Numbered from the stretch's first letter, positions 41,910-51,169 are shown. The stretch: DNA of 56,140 bases from Porphyromonadaceae bacterium (GCA_022840285.1 JALHIE010000002.1:1-56140), one strand, 5' to 3'. Notes: a model not told the origin generated them from the sequence alone. Made by a program: numbers and translations.

Positions 41910-42629
41910 TTAAGGATAGGGAATTGGATGGGATAAATCCGGCTCGGAAAATTCCATCCCAAACAGATTCGCAAACGCCGTTCTCAGCCTGTCCGAAACC
42001 TCCCGGAAATCCATCTCCCTACCCAACTCTCTCTGCATGGATGTTACGCCCCTGTCTGTAAACCCGCAGGGATTGATGTAGTTGAAGTACTCCAGGTCGG
42101 TGTTTACATTGAGTGCCAGGCCGTGCATGGTTACAAACCGGCTGACACGCACACCCATGGCGCAGATCTTACGGGCTTTGGCGGGGTCTGTTGTATCGAC
42201 CCAGACCCCCATGGCTTTTTCGTCTTTCCCTGCGGCAATACCATATGATCGAAGGGTTTGAATAACCACGTCTTCCAGCTTGTGAACGTATGCCTTAACA
42301 CCGACACGAAACTCTTCCATATCGATAATGGGGTAAGCCACCAGCTGTCCCGGACCGTGATAAGTAATGTCACCTCCGCGGTCGACGGGATAGAAATCGA
42401 TATTCTTGCTTTTGCACACCCGTTCGGCAATAAGGAGATTATGCCTGTTGCCGCTTTTTCCGAGAGTATACACCGGCTCGTGTTCGCAAAAAAGCAGGTA
42501 CTGCTTTTTTGGCTGGGCGTGATGAATTTTTGCATTCACCAGCGATTGAAACATCTCCTCCTGCAGATCCCAGGCCTCTTTGTAACGGATGCGGCCAAGA
42601 TGTTGAAAGTTGACTTTTCTGCTGTTCAT
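41910..42629 (-). CDS. lipB: lipoyl(octanoyl) transferase
   Basis: Moves octanoyl from acyl carrier protein to the lipoyl domains of 2-oxoacid dehydrogenases and GcvH. The 239-residue protein shows Y-T-L-G-K-S-G near 55, the H-G-P-G-Q-L-V-A-Y-P signature at about 91-100, and the catalytic-site region C-A-M-G-V-R-V-S-R-F-V-T-M-H-G-L-A-L-N-V-N-T-D-L, with the catalytic lysine replaced by an A-M-G-V-R-V context (in E. coli the lysine lies in G-x-K-I-A); in this sequence R-K-I-C-A-M-G-V supplies the K. It overlaps lipA by four bases (ATGA), so it is translationally coupled. Confidence 0.94.
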   Translation of the reverse strand: MNSRKVNFQHLGRIRYKEAWDLQEEMFQSLVNAKIHHAQPKKQYLLFCEHEPVYTLGKSGNRHNLLIAERVCKSKNIDFYPVDRGGDITYHGPGQLVAYPIIDMEEFRVGVKAYVHKLEDVVIQTLRSYGIAAGKDEKAMGVWVDTTDPAKARKICAMGVRVSRFVTMHGLALNVNTDLEYFNYINPCGFTDRGVTSMQRELGREMDFREVSDRLRTAFANLFGMEFSEPDLSHPIPYP

Positions 42630-43468
42630 ACGTGTCTTTCAGCCCGGTAGGAAGAACGTACCAGCGGGCCACTTTCCACAATCTCAAATCCTTTTTCCAA
42701 TCCCATTCTCTTGTACTCCTTAAACTGATCGGGAGCTATAAACTCACTCACCGGGAGGTGCTTGCGTGTAGGCTGAAGATACTGTCCAATCGTCAACACT
42801 TTGCATCCGACACCCCTCAGGTCATCCATGGTTTGAATCACCTCTTCGGGAGTTTCTCCCAAGCCGACCATGATACCCGACTTGGGTTTGCTTTTGTTGC
42901 TTTTCGCAACCGTTTCAATGGTTTTCAGGCTTATGTCGTATTTCGCGCGGCTTCGAACCAGTGGCGTAAGCCTGCGTACGGTTTCCATATTGTGCGAGAT
43001 TATCTCCGGACCCGCATCGATGACTTTATGAATAAGCTCTGCCTTGCCCAGAAAATCGGGAATCAGTGTTTCCAGGGTTATTCCCGGATTCTTTTTCTTT
43101 ACGTACCGGATGGTTTCCGCCCAGAACTCCGCACCGTAATCCCTCAGGTCATCCCTGTCAACACTGGTTATTACGCAATGTCTCAGGTTCATTCTGGATA
43201 TCGTGTCGGCCAGCCGGTCCAATTCATCCCAGTCAACCGGCAACGGCTTTCCGGTTTTTGTAGCACAAAACCCACAGGAGCGGGTACATATCTCTCCCAG
43301 AATCATAAACGTGGCTGTTCCGTTTCCCCAGCATTCCGCCAGGTTCGGACACTTTCCGCTTACACAAATGGTGTGGAGTTTATTTCTTGCGATAACTTCC
43401 TTTATATCGAGGTATTGCTTCCCTTGAGGGAGCTCGACCTTAAGCCAATCGGGTTTTCTTTGCATCAT
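42626..43468 (-). CDS. lipA: lipoyl synthase
   Basis: Radical SAM enzyme that inserts two sulfurs into the octanoyl chain. Both iron-sulfur cluster motifs are present: C-V-S-G-K-C-P-N-L-A-E-C-W (auxiliary cluster) and C-T-R-S-C-G-F-C (radical SAM C-x3-C-x2-C), with a late R-S-S-Y-R-A-E serine motif that closes the auxiliary cluster. The ATG pair at 43468/43465 is used; the frame is open 18 codons further but includes the promoter side. Length 280 residues, typical. First gene of a lipA-lipB pair. Confidence 0.95.
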   Translation of the reverse strand: MMQRKPDWLKVELPQGKQYLDIKEVIARNKLHTICVSGKCPNLAECWGNGTATFMILGEICTRSCGFCATKTGKPLPVDWDELDRLADTISRMNLRHCVITSVDRDDLRDYGAEFWAETIRYVKKKNPGITLETLIPDFLGKAELIHKVIDAGPEIISHNMETVRRLTPLVRSRAKYDISLKTIETVAKSNKSKPKSGIMVGLGETPEEVIQTMDDLRGVGCKVLTIGQYLQPTRKHLPVSEFIAPDQFKEYKRMGLEKGFEIVESGPLVRSSYRAERHV

Positions 43469-43510
43469 GTTACAACGTTTTTTTGCTGTGATTAATATTA
43501 AAGCACGGTA

Positions 43511-43518
43511 CAAAAATA
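43511..43518 (-). promoter_or_regulatory. lipA-lipB promoter (-7 element)
   Basis: Minus-strand TATTTTTG 43 bases before the lipA ATG; -33 not clear. Confidence 0.5.
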
Positions 43519-43562
43519 GCACTTTATTTTCGGATAAGTCGAAAAAATTTTATGCGTTGAAA

Positions 43563-43594
43563 TTTGAATATCTCTTTTTATTGATGTATGTTTG
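43563..43594 (+). promoter_or_regulatory. GH130 gene promoter
   Basis: -33 TTTG (43563-43566), 20 bp spacer, -7 TATGTTTG (43587-43594), 57 bases before the ATG. Confidence 0.65.
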
Positions 43595-43651
43595 TTTCAG
43601 GGTCCTATTCCGAAGAATAACCCCTGCCCATTCTTTAAAATACTACATCGT

Positions 43652-45118
43652 ATGAAAATTATTATCAACCGCTTACCCAATAAGTTTTATTCCAATTACA
43701 AACAAGTGATCATCCGTTTTCTGGATTTGGGAGAGGAACGGACAAGCGCTTTGATAACAAAGGTATTGGAAATGGATGAAAGCGAAGCGGACAAGACATT
43801 GATGTACACGTTGAGAGAGTTCTCCAAACGGCACCGTAACCTGACACACAAATTCATCAAGCAATACAGCAAAGCGATGGGAATTGTCGCCAACACACTC
43901 ACTGAACCGGAGCAGATCAGCATGGTAAAGAAATTGCTGATCGGCTCCTATTTTTCCATGGAATATTCCATCAGCTCAGCGGCTTTTTTCAATCCTTCAA
44001 TTGTTGAATCTCCAGATCAAACCGGCCTGTGTGAAGGGTCAAAACGAATTATTGTCAGCTTTCGTGCAACCGGAGAAGGACACATCTCGAGCATTGTGTT
44101 CCAAACCGGTGTGATTAATCATCGGGGAGAGCTGGAGTTCGAAAAAGCGGGGTATCACGTTGACAGTGCTGAAGTAACCAAAAGACACATCTACGAAAAA
44201 AAGAGCTTTCAGGCGAAGCTTCACGAAATGGGAGTTGATGAACTCGTCATAAAACCGGTCATGGATTCTTTAGCTGACAAGTTTATCTACGGGGAGCTCC
44301 TGAAATCGGTTTATGAATATTTGGCAAACAACAGCAACCTGGAAGAGGAGGTACAGCGTTCCGTCAAGCAAATAATTTGGTTGGCGGATTCGCACTACAC
44401 CATACATTTCTCGCGTGATACGCATATATCGGAACGCGTAATATTCCCGACCTCTTACACCGAACGGAAAGGAATCGAGGATGCCCGCTTTGTAAAGTTT
44501 ACTGACGACAACGGCGAAACCACCTACTACGCCACATACAGCGCTTACGATGGCTATGCTGCCCTACAGAAACTTATCGTGACCAGGGATTTTTATACGT
44601 TTGAGATAAAGCCGCTTCACGGCGACGGGACACAGAATAAAAACCTGGCATTGTTTCCCCGAAAAATCAAAGGGAAATATGCTATGCTATCCAGGATCGA
44701 CGGAATAAGCAGCTATATCGCTTTCTCCGAAAACATAAATGTATGGCCGGAACCGGTAAAAATACAGGAACCGAAATACCCCTGGGAGTTTATTCAGATC
44801 GGAAACTGCGGCGCCCCAATTGAGACCGCCGAGGGCTGGCTGGTGATTACACACGGCGTCGGACCCATGCGTCAGTATTCCTTAGGTGCCACCCTCCTCG
44901 ACTTGGACAACCCTACAAAAGAGATCGGAAGACTCAGGGACCCTCTTCTTGTTCCTAACGACGAAGAGAGGGAGGGGTATGTACCCAATGTGGTCTATTC
45001 CTGCGGGGCCATCATCCACAACGATGAATTGATCGTTCCCTACGGATTGTCGGACACCGGTTCGGGATTCATGACGGTCAATGTCCGCAACTTATTGAAC
45101 AAGATCTTGAACAATTGA
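43652..45118 (+). CDS. glycoside hydrolase family 130 protein (beta-mannoside phosphorylase or mannosidase type)
   Basis: A 488-residue protein. After an N-terminal helical region (1-135), the five-bladed propeller shows the GH130 hallmarks R-K-G-I-E-D-A-R-F-V (with the catalytic Asp region), T-Y-Y-A-T-Y-S-A-Y-D-G, K-N-L-A-L-F-P-R-K-I, G-N-C-G-A-P-I-E-T-A-E-G-W-L-V-I-T-H-G-V-G and Y-S-C-G-A-I-I-H. GH130 enzymes act on beta-mannosides by phosphorolysis or hydrolysis; the class cannot be decided without aligning the phosphate-binding residues. It is not SusC/D-linked, but faces two GT4 genes across a 33-base gap, suggesting metabolism of an internal mannoside. The ATG at 43652 avoids the promoter-containing upstream extension. 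Confidence 0.85.
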   Translation: MKIIINRLPNKFYSNYKQVIIRFLDLGEERTSALITKVLEMDESEADKTLMYTLREFSKRHRNLTHKFIKQYSKAMGIVANTLTEPEQISMVKKLLIGSYFSMEYSISSAAFFNPSIVESPDQTGLCEGSKRIIVSFRATGEGHISSIVFQTGVINHRGELEFEKAGYHVDSAEVTKRHIYEKKSFQAKLHEMGVDELVIKPVMDSLADKFIYGELLKSVYEYLANNSNLEEEVQRSVKQIIWLADSHYTIHFSRDTHISERVIFPTSYTERKGIEDARFVKFTDDNGETTYYATYSAYDGYAALQKLIVTRDFYTFEIKPLHGDGTQNKNLALFPRKIKGKYAMLSRIDGISSYIAFSENINVWPEPVKIQEPKYPWEFIQIGNCGAPIETAEGWLVITHGVGPMRQYSLGATLLDLDNPTKEIGRLRDPLLVPNDEEREGYVPNVVYSCGAIIHNDELIVPYGLSDTGSGFMTVNVRNLLNKILNN

Positions 45119-45151
45119 TTCAAGTTTCGCTCGTGTTTAGATAGCAACCCA

Positions 45152-46180
45152 TTAAGGGACGTGACACCGTTGCAGTGAGAGGACTTTTTCGTATACTTCC
45201 AGGTAATCGTCGACAGTTTTTTCTATCGAGAATCTCGACAAGGCGTGTTGCCTGCAATGGTTGCGGTCAAGCTCTCCGGCCCGGGGCAAAACCGACAGGG
45301 CTTCGTCCACGTTGTGTACCAGGAATCCGGTTCTACCGTGTTCGATCAGCTCCTCCATCGATCCTTTATTAAAAGCGATAACCGGCGTACCGCAGAACAT
45401 ACTCTCGGCAACGCTCAACCCGAATGGCTCCTCAAAGTTAATCGGATGGAGCATCGCGTAGGCCTCACCCAGCAGTTTATCCCGTTGGACAGGACCGACA
45501 TTTCCCACGTAGGTTACCTGCCGGCCATCAACAAAGGGATGTACCTCCCGGTCATAGTAATCGTCATCCTGGATATACCCGGCAATGATCAGCCTCATTT
45601 TTGCTTTCAACGCAATCTCAATTGCCTCGCGCGTACCCTTGTCGGGATGAATACGGCCGAAATACAACAGATAATATCCCACAGCCGGACGGAACGTAAA
45701 ATCGCGGGGATTGATCCCGTTATACACATTGGCAATATAGCTGAGGTGCTCGCAGCGATTGGCGTAACTGATGGACACGTAGTGATTGATGTCGTTGTAT
45801 CGTTGGTACACAGGTACAATTTTGGGTGATGAAAAACCGTGTATGGTAGTCACCACGGAAGTTTTAATCAATCTTGAATAGGTCAGGGGGAGAAAATCAA
45901 AGTGATTATGAATAATGTCAAACTCACCGGCACGCTCCATCAGGGAGCTGATGTGCAGACATTCAGCTACTTTCGGATCACAATTTTTATCTTCCTCATA
46001 CCCTTGGGAACAGGTATACGACAGTTTTCCTCCGGTGATGGAATCACCGGTTGCAAAAAGCGTCACATCAAATCCTCTTTTCACCAGCTCTTCAGTAATG
46101 GTTGAAGCAACCTGTTCCCAAGGCCCATATTTTCGGGGTGGCGTTCTCCAGGCGACGGGAGCAAGAACGGCTATTCTCAT
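45152..46180 (-). CDS. GT4 family glycosyltransferase
   Basis: A 342-residue retaining glycosyltransferase with the two-Rossmann GT-B plan. The N-terminus M-R-I-A-V-L-A-P-V-A-W-R-T-P-P-R-K-Y-G-P-W-E is the sugar-acceptor entry; the donor site is in L-L-Y-F-G-R-I-H-P-D-K-G and the E-x7-E motif in E-P-F-G-L-S-V-A-E-S-M-F-C-G-T-P-V-I-A-F. The ATG at 46180 overlaps the stop of the larger GT gene by four bases, so the two are translated together. Donor and acceptor are unknown; neighbouring GH130 hints at mannose. Confidence 0.88.
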   Translation of the reverse strand: MRIAVLAPVAWRTPPRKYGPWEQVASTITEELVKRGFDVTLFATGDSITGGKLSYTCSQGYEEDKNCDPKVAECLHISSLMERAGEFDIIHNHFDFLPLTYSRLIKTSVVTTIHGFSSPKIVPVYQRYNDINHYVSISYANRCEHLSYIANVYNGINPRDFTFRPAVGYYLLYFGRIHPDKGTREAIEIALKAKMRLIIAGYIQDDDYYDREVHPFVDGRQVTYVGNVGPVQRDKLLGEAYAMLHPINFEEPFGLSVAESMFCGTPVIAFNKGSMEELIEHGRTGFLVHNVDEALSVLPRAGELDRNHCRQHALSRFSIEKTVDDYLEVYEKVLSLQRCHVP

Positions 46181-48408
46181 GATTCGAACTCCCATGCTTT
46201 TAAAACGGTCAGGTGGGAGATAAGGTAGGCCAATGTACTTTCAGCACCCTGATTTCGATTCACACCGTCCTTTTTAAGTCCGTCACAACATCCCCCCGTT
46301 TCATAATCATAGAGCGGTACGCGCAAGTCGTTTTCACCCAAAAACCACAGGAACGATTGAAACATTTTTTGGAAGTACTCCGATTCCCGGGTAACGTTAA
46401 ACGCTTGAAAATACAACTGCACATTGCCCATGACATCGATGGCCTGCTGATCGAACATCGCTCGTTCCCCACCTCTCGTATACCAGCCGTAGCTCCCTAT
46501 GGGCGAAAGATATCCTTTATTCAACGTAGCCTCTTCCAAGAATGCAGTCGTTTTCAAGGCAACCTCCTTGAAAACCGCATCATCCGAAATCTCTGTCGCA
46601 TGAAAAAGGCTCAACGGCAGGACGGCGTTGTCATACGTGAGAGCCGGCTCAAACCATTGCCATTCTTCGGTTCGATTCCCGAAATAAGCATCGGTAAGCT
46701 TGGTGGCCAATTTCTTCATCACGCGCAGCAACGATTCATCGCCAGGGAAACTCCTCAAATAATAGCTTATACCGATGACGGTGTCGGCAATGCCACGTAA
46801 ATGTTCGAGGCCGGAGAAATGTTTCCGCGAATTGTCAAACAGTTCTTTGCCAAACTCCCTGTAAGCGATGTTTGGAGAAGCATACAGCAGGTATCCGAGC
46901 GCCCAGATCGTTCTTCCGAAAGAATCTTCGCTTCCCTCCTTATCCAGGAAGTCCCGCCTAAAACTGAGAAAGTTACGGAATTTACCCTGTTCCGTCTGCA
47001 TGTATTGGATATAGCTGAGATAAATACGCATGGCATCCAACGCAAACGGGTCTTTGTTTTGTCCGTAAGCCATCAGCGACATCAACAGCGCACGTGCATT
47101 GTCGTCCAGGCAATAGCCTTCTTTTAGGTTAGGGATACCGTAACGGGCATGCTGCACGATACCCGTATCATCGGTCAGCCTTTTCACGTGGTCTAAGGTA
47201 AATTCCGGTAAAAGCTCCCATTCGATGAAAGATTTCCGGGGTTTCTTTGCCGTCAAGGGAGTATTTTTCACTGCGTTAAGCAATCCGAGATAACGTTTCC
47301 CGATTGTTGGCCAGCGTAATTGCTTTCCGTAATTAAATGCTTTCTTCCTCAATGCTTTCATCTTTTCGGGGTGATCAAGCAAGTCGTTCAAAATATCCGA
47401 CAATTGTTCCGGATTTTTGAAATCAAACAAACGCCCGCGCCCGTCTGCCAATAATTCCTCGGCATGCCAGTACGGAGTGGACAGCACAGCGGCACCTGCT
47501 CCCACGGCGTAAGCCAGTGTCCCGCTTGTGATCTGCTCTTTGTTGTTGTAAGGAGTTACGTAGATATCACAGGCCCTCAGGTATTCAAAAAGGACATCTT
47601 CCGTAACGAAGGACTTGAGAAAAATCACGTTATCCTGCAACTTGAGGTCCCGCACCAATTTGCTTAAGTAATTCCGATACTCTTCGCCCGAATACTTCAA
47701 GATGTTGGGATGAGTGGCCCCCAAAACGATGTAAAGCAGCGACGGGTGTTTTTCCACTACTGAAGGCAACGCATTGATCACGGTCTCTATGCCTTTGTTT
47801 CTTCCTAAAAAACCAAACGTAAGCAACACGTTCCGGTCGCTCAGGTTGTACTCTTTCTTAATCGCGTCGTGCGAAACGTCCAGATAATCCGGTACGCCAT
47901 GCTCTATGACCTCAATTTTGTGTGACGGTATACCGTAGACACCGGTCAGCAAATCCACTGCCTTGTTACTCATCACTACTATTCTGGCAGCTGAATCGTT
48001 GATTTTCCGGATGATGTTTTTTTGCAGAAAAGAGGGTTCTTTCAAGACGGTATGAAAAACTACGATAAGTGGGATATTTAGCCGGTCTGTCAGGGAAAGG
48101 ATATACAATCCCGACTCTCCGCCAAAGATTCCAAATTCGTGATTGAGGATACAAGCCTGGGAATTGCTCAGGTTGATCTGTTCCGCAGCATTGATATATT
48201 CCTCCCGGTAGTTTTGCCGGACAATGAACTTAACTTCAGGCGGATAGTCATATTCCAGCAACGAGTTGGAATCGTTAATGGCTATCACGCTGGCGTGAGC
48301 TTTTGTATCCAGCCCTACGTTCAGGGCTATCGATTTACACAGGTTTTCTGTGAATGTACCAATCCCGCATTGCCTGGGAGGATATGTTCCAATGTATGCA
48401 ATTTTCAT
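46177..48408 (-). CDS. GT4 glycosyltransferase with C-terminal alpha/alpha-barrel domain
   Basis: A 743-residue two-domain protein. Residues 1-375 form a GT-B glycosyltransferase (K-I-A-Y-I-G-T-Y-P-P-R-Q-C-G-I-G-T-F at the start, F-G-F-L-G-R-N-K-G-I-E-T-V-I at about 197-210, and a late A-V-G-A-G-A-A-V-L-S-T-P-Y). Residues about 395-743 are helical with repeated aromatic motifs (L-D-D-N-A-R-A-L-L-M-S-L, G-R-T-I-W-A-L-G-Y, Y-D-N-A-V-L-P-L-S-L), the pattern of an (alpha/alpha)6 barrel such as seen in glycosidases and epimerases. The frame is open to 48534, but the ATG at 48408 gives the family N-terminus. The fusion suggests synthesis and trimming in one protein; this is inference. Confidence 0.82.
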   Translation of the reverse strand: MKIAYIGTYPPRQCGIGTFTENLCKSIALNVGLDTKAHASVIAINDSNSLLEYDYPPEVKFIVRQNYREEYINAAEQINLSNSQACILNHEFGIFGGESGLYILSLTDRLNIPLIVVFHTVLKEPSFLQKNIIRKINDSAARIVVMSNKAVDLLTGVYGIPSHKIEVIEHGVPDYLDVSHDAIKKEYNLSDRNVLLTFGFLGRNKGIETVINALPSVVEKHPSLLYIVLGATHPNILKYSGEEYRNYLSKLVRDLKLQDNVIFLKSFVTEDVLFEYLRACDIYVTPYNNKEQITSGTLAYAVGAGAAVLSTPYWHAEELLADGRGRLFDFKNPEQLSDILNDLLDHPEKMKALRKKAFNYGKQLRWPTIGKRYLGLLNAVKNTPLTAKKPRKSFIEWELLPEFTLDHVKRLTDDTGIVQHARYGIPNLKEGYCLDDNARALLMSLMAYGQNKDPFALDAMRIYLSYIQYMQTEQGKFRNFLSFRRDFLDKEGSEDSFGRTIWALGYLLYASPNIAYREFGKELFDNSRKHFSGLEHLRGIADTVIGISYYLRSFPGDESLLRVMKKLATKLTDAYFGNRTEEWQWFEPALTYDNAVLPLSLFHATEISDDAVFKEVALKTTAFLEEATLNKGYLSPIGSYGWYTRGGERAMFDQQAIDVMGNVQLYFQAFNVTRESEYFQKMFQSFLWFLGENDLRVPLYDYETGGCCDGLKKDGVNRNQGAESTLAYLISHLTVLKAWEFES

Positions 48409-48645
48409 TTTCTTGTTGTTTTTATTAATTGTTACGATTGATTGAATTTGCTCATTCCCGCAAGAGCTCGCCAATGATGTATTGTTCATTGCATTAACCG
48501 CAGGCGGTGAACACAGTTTCCGTTTTTTGTCCATTCACGGAGAAGCGAATCAGTAACTGCCGGTAGTCTGCCTTTTGGCAACCCGGCACTAATTTCTGAA
48601 TGGAGGATGGATTTCCAGTAGTAGAAAGATTCAGTCCGGTAGTTA

Positions 48646-48675
48646 CAAAGATAACATTTTTGCCCGAATTTCCAA
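48646..48675 (-). promoter_or_regulatory. promoter of the GT4 pair
   Basis: Minus-strand TTG (48675-48673), 19 bp spacer, -7 TATCTTTG (48653-48646). It predicts an unusually long leader of about 230 bases. Confidence 0.5.
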
Positions 48676-48781
48676 GAATAAGGCCGGAAAATTCAGGTCT
48701 TGGCTTCGGGTAAAGACTCATCTGACATGTAGGCTAACTATTTTTAATCCACAACTGCTAAGATTGTGAGAGCAGAATGCT

Positions 48782-48789
48782 TATCTTTG
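48782..48789 (+). promoter_or_regulatory. tgt promoter (-7 element)
   Basis: TATCTTTG 69 bases before the tgt start; a small hairpin (GGATA/TATCC) follows in the leader. Confidence 0.5.
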
Positions 48790-48857
48790 CGTTCAAATAA
48801 TAAAAATGGACTACGGATACTGCCAATATCCGACAGGATCAAAAGAATTGTATCGTT

Positions 48858-49988
48858 TTGAAATTTGAACTGCAACACACCGACTCATTCTCGCATGCGC
48901 GAGCAGGATTGATTACGACCGACCACGGGCAGATTGAAACGCCCGTATTTATGCCTGTAGGCACTGTGGGCAGTGTTAAAGCGGTGCAGATGACTGAGTT
49001 GAAAGACGACATCAACGCCCAAATTATCCTGGGGAACACCTATCACCTTTACCTGCGACCGGGATTGGGCATTATACAACGTGCCGGAGGACTGCATAAG
49101 TTCAATAGCTGGGGGAGGCCTATCCTGACAGATAGCGGTGGCTTTCAGGTATTTTCACTTGCCGAGAACCGAAAGTTAACGGAAGAGGGAGCCGAATTTC
49201 GCTCACACATCGACGGTTCCAAGCACTTTTTCACGCCGGAGAAAGTGGTGGACATCCAGCGCATAATTGGCGCAGACATCGTGATGGCTTTTGACGAATG
49301 TACGCCCGGCGATGCCGATTACGATTATGCGAAAAAGTCGCTCGAGCTCACCGAGCGATGGCTGAAAAGATGCATGGACAGGTTCGACGGAACCGAATGT
49401 CCTTATGGCTACAGACAAACGTTGTTTCCCATTGTGCAAGGATGTGTGTATCCCGACCTTCGTCGCCGCGCGGCAGAAAATGTCGCTTCGTTCCAGGCAG
49501 AGGGAAATGCCATTGGTGGACTGGCTGTAGGCGAGCCCACGGAAAAAATGTACGAAATGGTGGAGCTGGTCAACGAGATTCTGCCCAAGGACAAACCGCG
49601 TTATCTGATGGGAGTTGGCACTCCGGCCAATCTTCTGGAGGGTATAGAGCGAGGTGTAGACATGTTTGATTGCATCATGCCAACTCGAAACGGACGAAAC
49701 GGACAGATTTTTACAAAAAACGGCATCCTGAACATGCGGAATGAACGGTGGAAAGAGGATTTCTCTCCCATCGAAGAGGCGGGTGCCTCATACGTAGATA
49801 CCCTCTACAGCAAAGCTTACCTGCGGCACCTTATCAACACGAATGAAATCCTGGGGTTGCAGATTGCATCGGTGCATAACCTCGCGTTTTACACCTGGCT
49901 CATGCAGGAAGCCCGTAAACATATTATTGAAGGCGATTTCCTTTCCTGGAAACGAATCATGGTGGAAAGGACCATGCAACGTCTGTAG
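48858..49988 (+). CDS. tgt: tRNA-guanine(34) transglycosylase
   Basis: Exchanges guanine-34 for preQ1 in the GUN anticodons on the way to queuosine. The 376-residue protein has the catalytic aspartates in I-L-T-D-S-G-G-F-Q-V-F-S-L and the D-C-I-M-P-T-R-N-G-R-N-G segment, plus the V-G-E-P substrate loop. It begins with TTG: no in-frame ATG is placed to give the conserved K-F-E-L-Q N-terminus. The zinc cluster of E. coli TGT (three cysteines in a C-x-C-x2-C) is absent: the equivalent stretch I-E-E-A-G-A-S-Y-V-D-T-L-Y-S-K-A-Y has no cysteine, although the histidine of S-V-H-N-L is kept. Confidence 0.95.
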   Translation: MKFELQHTDSFSHARAGLITTDHGQIETPVFMPVGTVGSVKAVQMTELKDDINAQIILGNTYHLYLRPGLGIIQRAGGLHKFNSWGRPILTDSGGFQVFSLAENRKLTEEGAEFRSHIDGSKHFFTPEKVVDIQRIIGADIVMAFDECTPGDADYDYAKKSLELTERWLKRCMDRFDGTECPYGYRQTLFPIVQGCVYPDLRRRAAENVASFQAEGNAIGGLAVGEPTEKMYEMVELVNEILPKDKPRYLMGVGTPANLLEGIERGVDMFDCIMPTRNGRNGQIFTKNGILNMRNERWKEDFSPIEEAGASYVDTLYSKAYLRHLINTNEILGLQIASVHNLAFYTWLMQEARKHIIEGDFLSWKRIMVERTMQRL

Positions 49989-50013
49989 GATTGCGGCTGA
50001 ATACCTATTGAGT

Positions 50014-51108
50014 ATGAAAAATAAACTCAACCTGTTACGTATAGACAAGTATATCATCAGGAAATTCCTGGGGACATACATCTTCATGATCACGCTTATT
50101 TTGTCAATCTCGGTGGTGTTCGACATTAACGAGAAGATTGATAAATTTATGAGCAACAGCGCCCCGCTGAAAGAAATCATCTTTAATTACTACATCAATT
50201 TCGTTCCGTACTACGCCAATCTTTTCAGTCCGCTTTTTATCTTTCTGGCGGTGATCTTCTTCACATCAAAAATGGCTTCCAGTTCGGAAATAATTGCTCT
50301 CTTATCCAACGGAGTCAGTTTTAAACGGTTACTCAAGCCCTACATGGTATCGGCGGCCGTTATTGCAGTTTTTTCCTTTGTGATGGGCAGCTTTATCATC
50401 CCTCCCGCCAATGAAACCCGCATCGATTTTGAGCAAAAATACATCGACCCACGCAAAAGGAAAACGGGCGACCGGGATATACAGTTCAAGGTAGCCGAAG
50501 GGACGATTGTCTATTTCGGTAATTTCGACCTGGAGTCTAAAACGGGCTATAACTTCTCCATTGATCATTTCGACAGCCTGAAGCTGGTCTCCCGTCTGAC
50601 CGCCCAATCCATCAAGTACGACTCGTTGTATCATTGGACAATCAACAATTACCAGATAAGGGATTTCGACGGGCTGGAGGAGAAAATCACCCACGGAACC
50701 ACCATTGACACCATCATACAAATCGTCCCCAACGATTTTATCGTGGCCAAAACAGACCAGCAGATGATGACTACCCCGCAATTGCTCCGCCACGTCAGAA
50801 GCCAGAAGAAAAGGGGATTAGGCAACATCCAGGCGTTTCAAATAGAATACCATTCGCGCTACGCGTCCATATTTTCAGCTTTTATCCTGACCATTATCGG
50901 AGCTTCCCTCTCGGCACGGAAAGTGAAAGGGGGTATGGGGCTGAACATTGGAATCGGACTGGCTTTGAGCATGGCATACATCCTGTTCATGACCATCAGT
51001 TCATCCTTCGCCGTAAAAGGGAGCATGAGTCCTTTTGTTGCGGCATGGATACCCAACATTGTTTTTATCGGCATCGCATTCTTCCTTTACAAGAAAGCGC
51101 CAAATTAG
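50014..51108 (+). CDS. LptG/LptF (YjgP/YjgQ) family LPS export permease
   Basis: A 364-residue inner-membrane protein. Start at ATG 50014, 25 bases after tgt; the longer frame overlaps tgt. One helix at about 20-40, one or two at 58-110, a periplasmic beta-jellyroll-like domain (about 125-265) and three closing helices (about 285-360) are the YjgP/YjgQ plan. These proteins extract LPS from the inner membrane with LptB. Bacteroidetes often carry one such permease next to tgt. It could be either LptF or LptG; I do not choose. Confidence 0.9.
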   Translation: MKNKLNLLRIDKYIIRKFLGTYIFMITLILSISVVFDINEKIDKFMSNSAPLKEIIFNYYINFVPYYANLFSPLFIFLAVIFFTSKMASSSEIIALLSNGVSFKRLLKPYMVSAAVIAVFSFVMGSFIIPPANETRIDFEQKYIDPRKRKTGDRDIQFKVAEGTIVYFGNFDLESKTGYNFSIDHFDSLKLVSRLTAQSIKYDSLYHWTINNYQIRDFDGLEEKITHGTTIDTIIQIVPNDFIVAKTDQQMMTTPQLLRHVRSQKKRGLGNIQAFQIEYHSRYASIFSAFILTIIGASLSARKVKGGMGLNIGIGLALSMAYILFMTISSSFAVKGSMSPFVAAWIPNIVFIGIAFFLYKKAPN

Positions 51109-51169
51109 GATTTACAATCCGTTGTAGCAGGCATGCCTGTGATCCGCAATTCAAAAAATCAGTTGAAAC

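Larger units (their letters stand above)
48409..48857. other. divergent intergenic region GT4 / tgt
   Basis: It contains a minus-strand promoter about 240 bases before the GT4 start and the tgt promoter. The long GT4 leader includes CCGG-type dyads near 48550-48600. A 75-codon minus frame (48494-48721) is unlike any known protein and crosses the promoter, so it is probably non-coding. Confidence 0.45.

Noticed and set aside
48494..48721. 75-codon minus-strand ORF upstream of the GT4 gene
   Set aside because: Crosses the predicted promoter and shows no family resemblance.
48721..48857. preQ1 riboswitch upstream of tgt
   Set aside because: The leader has only a small GGATA/TATCC hairpin and lacks the preQ1 aptamer pattern.
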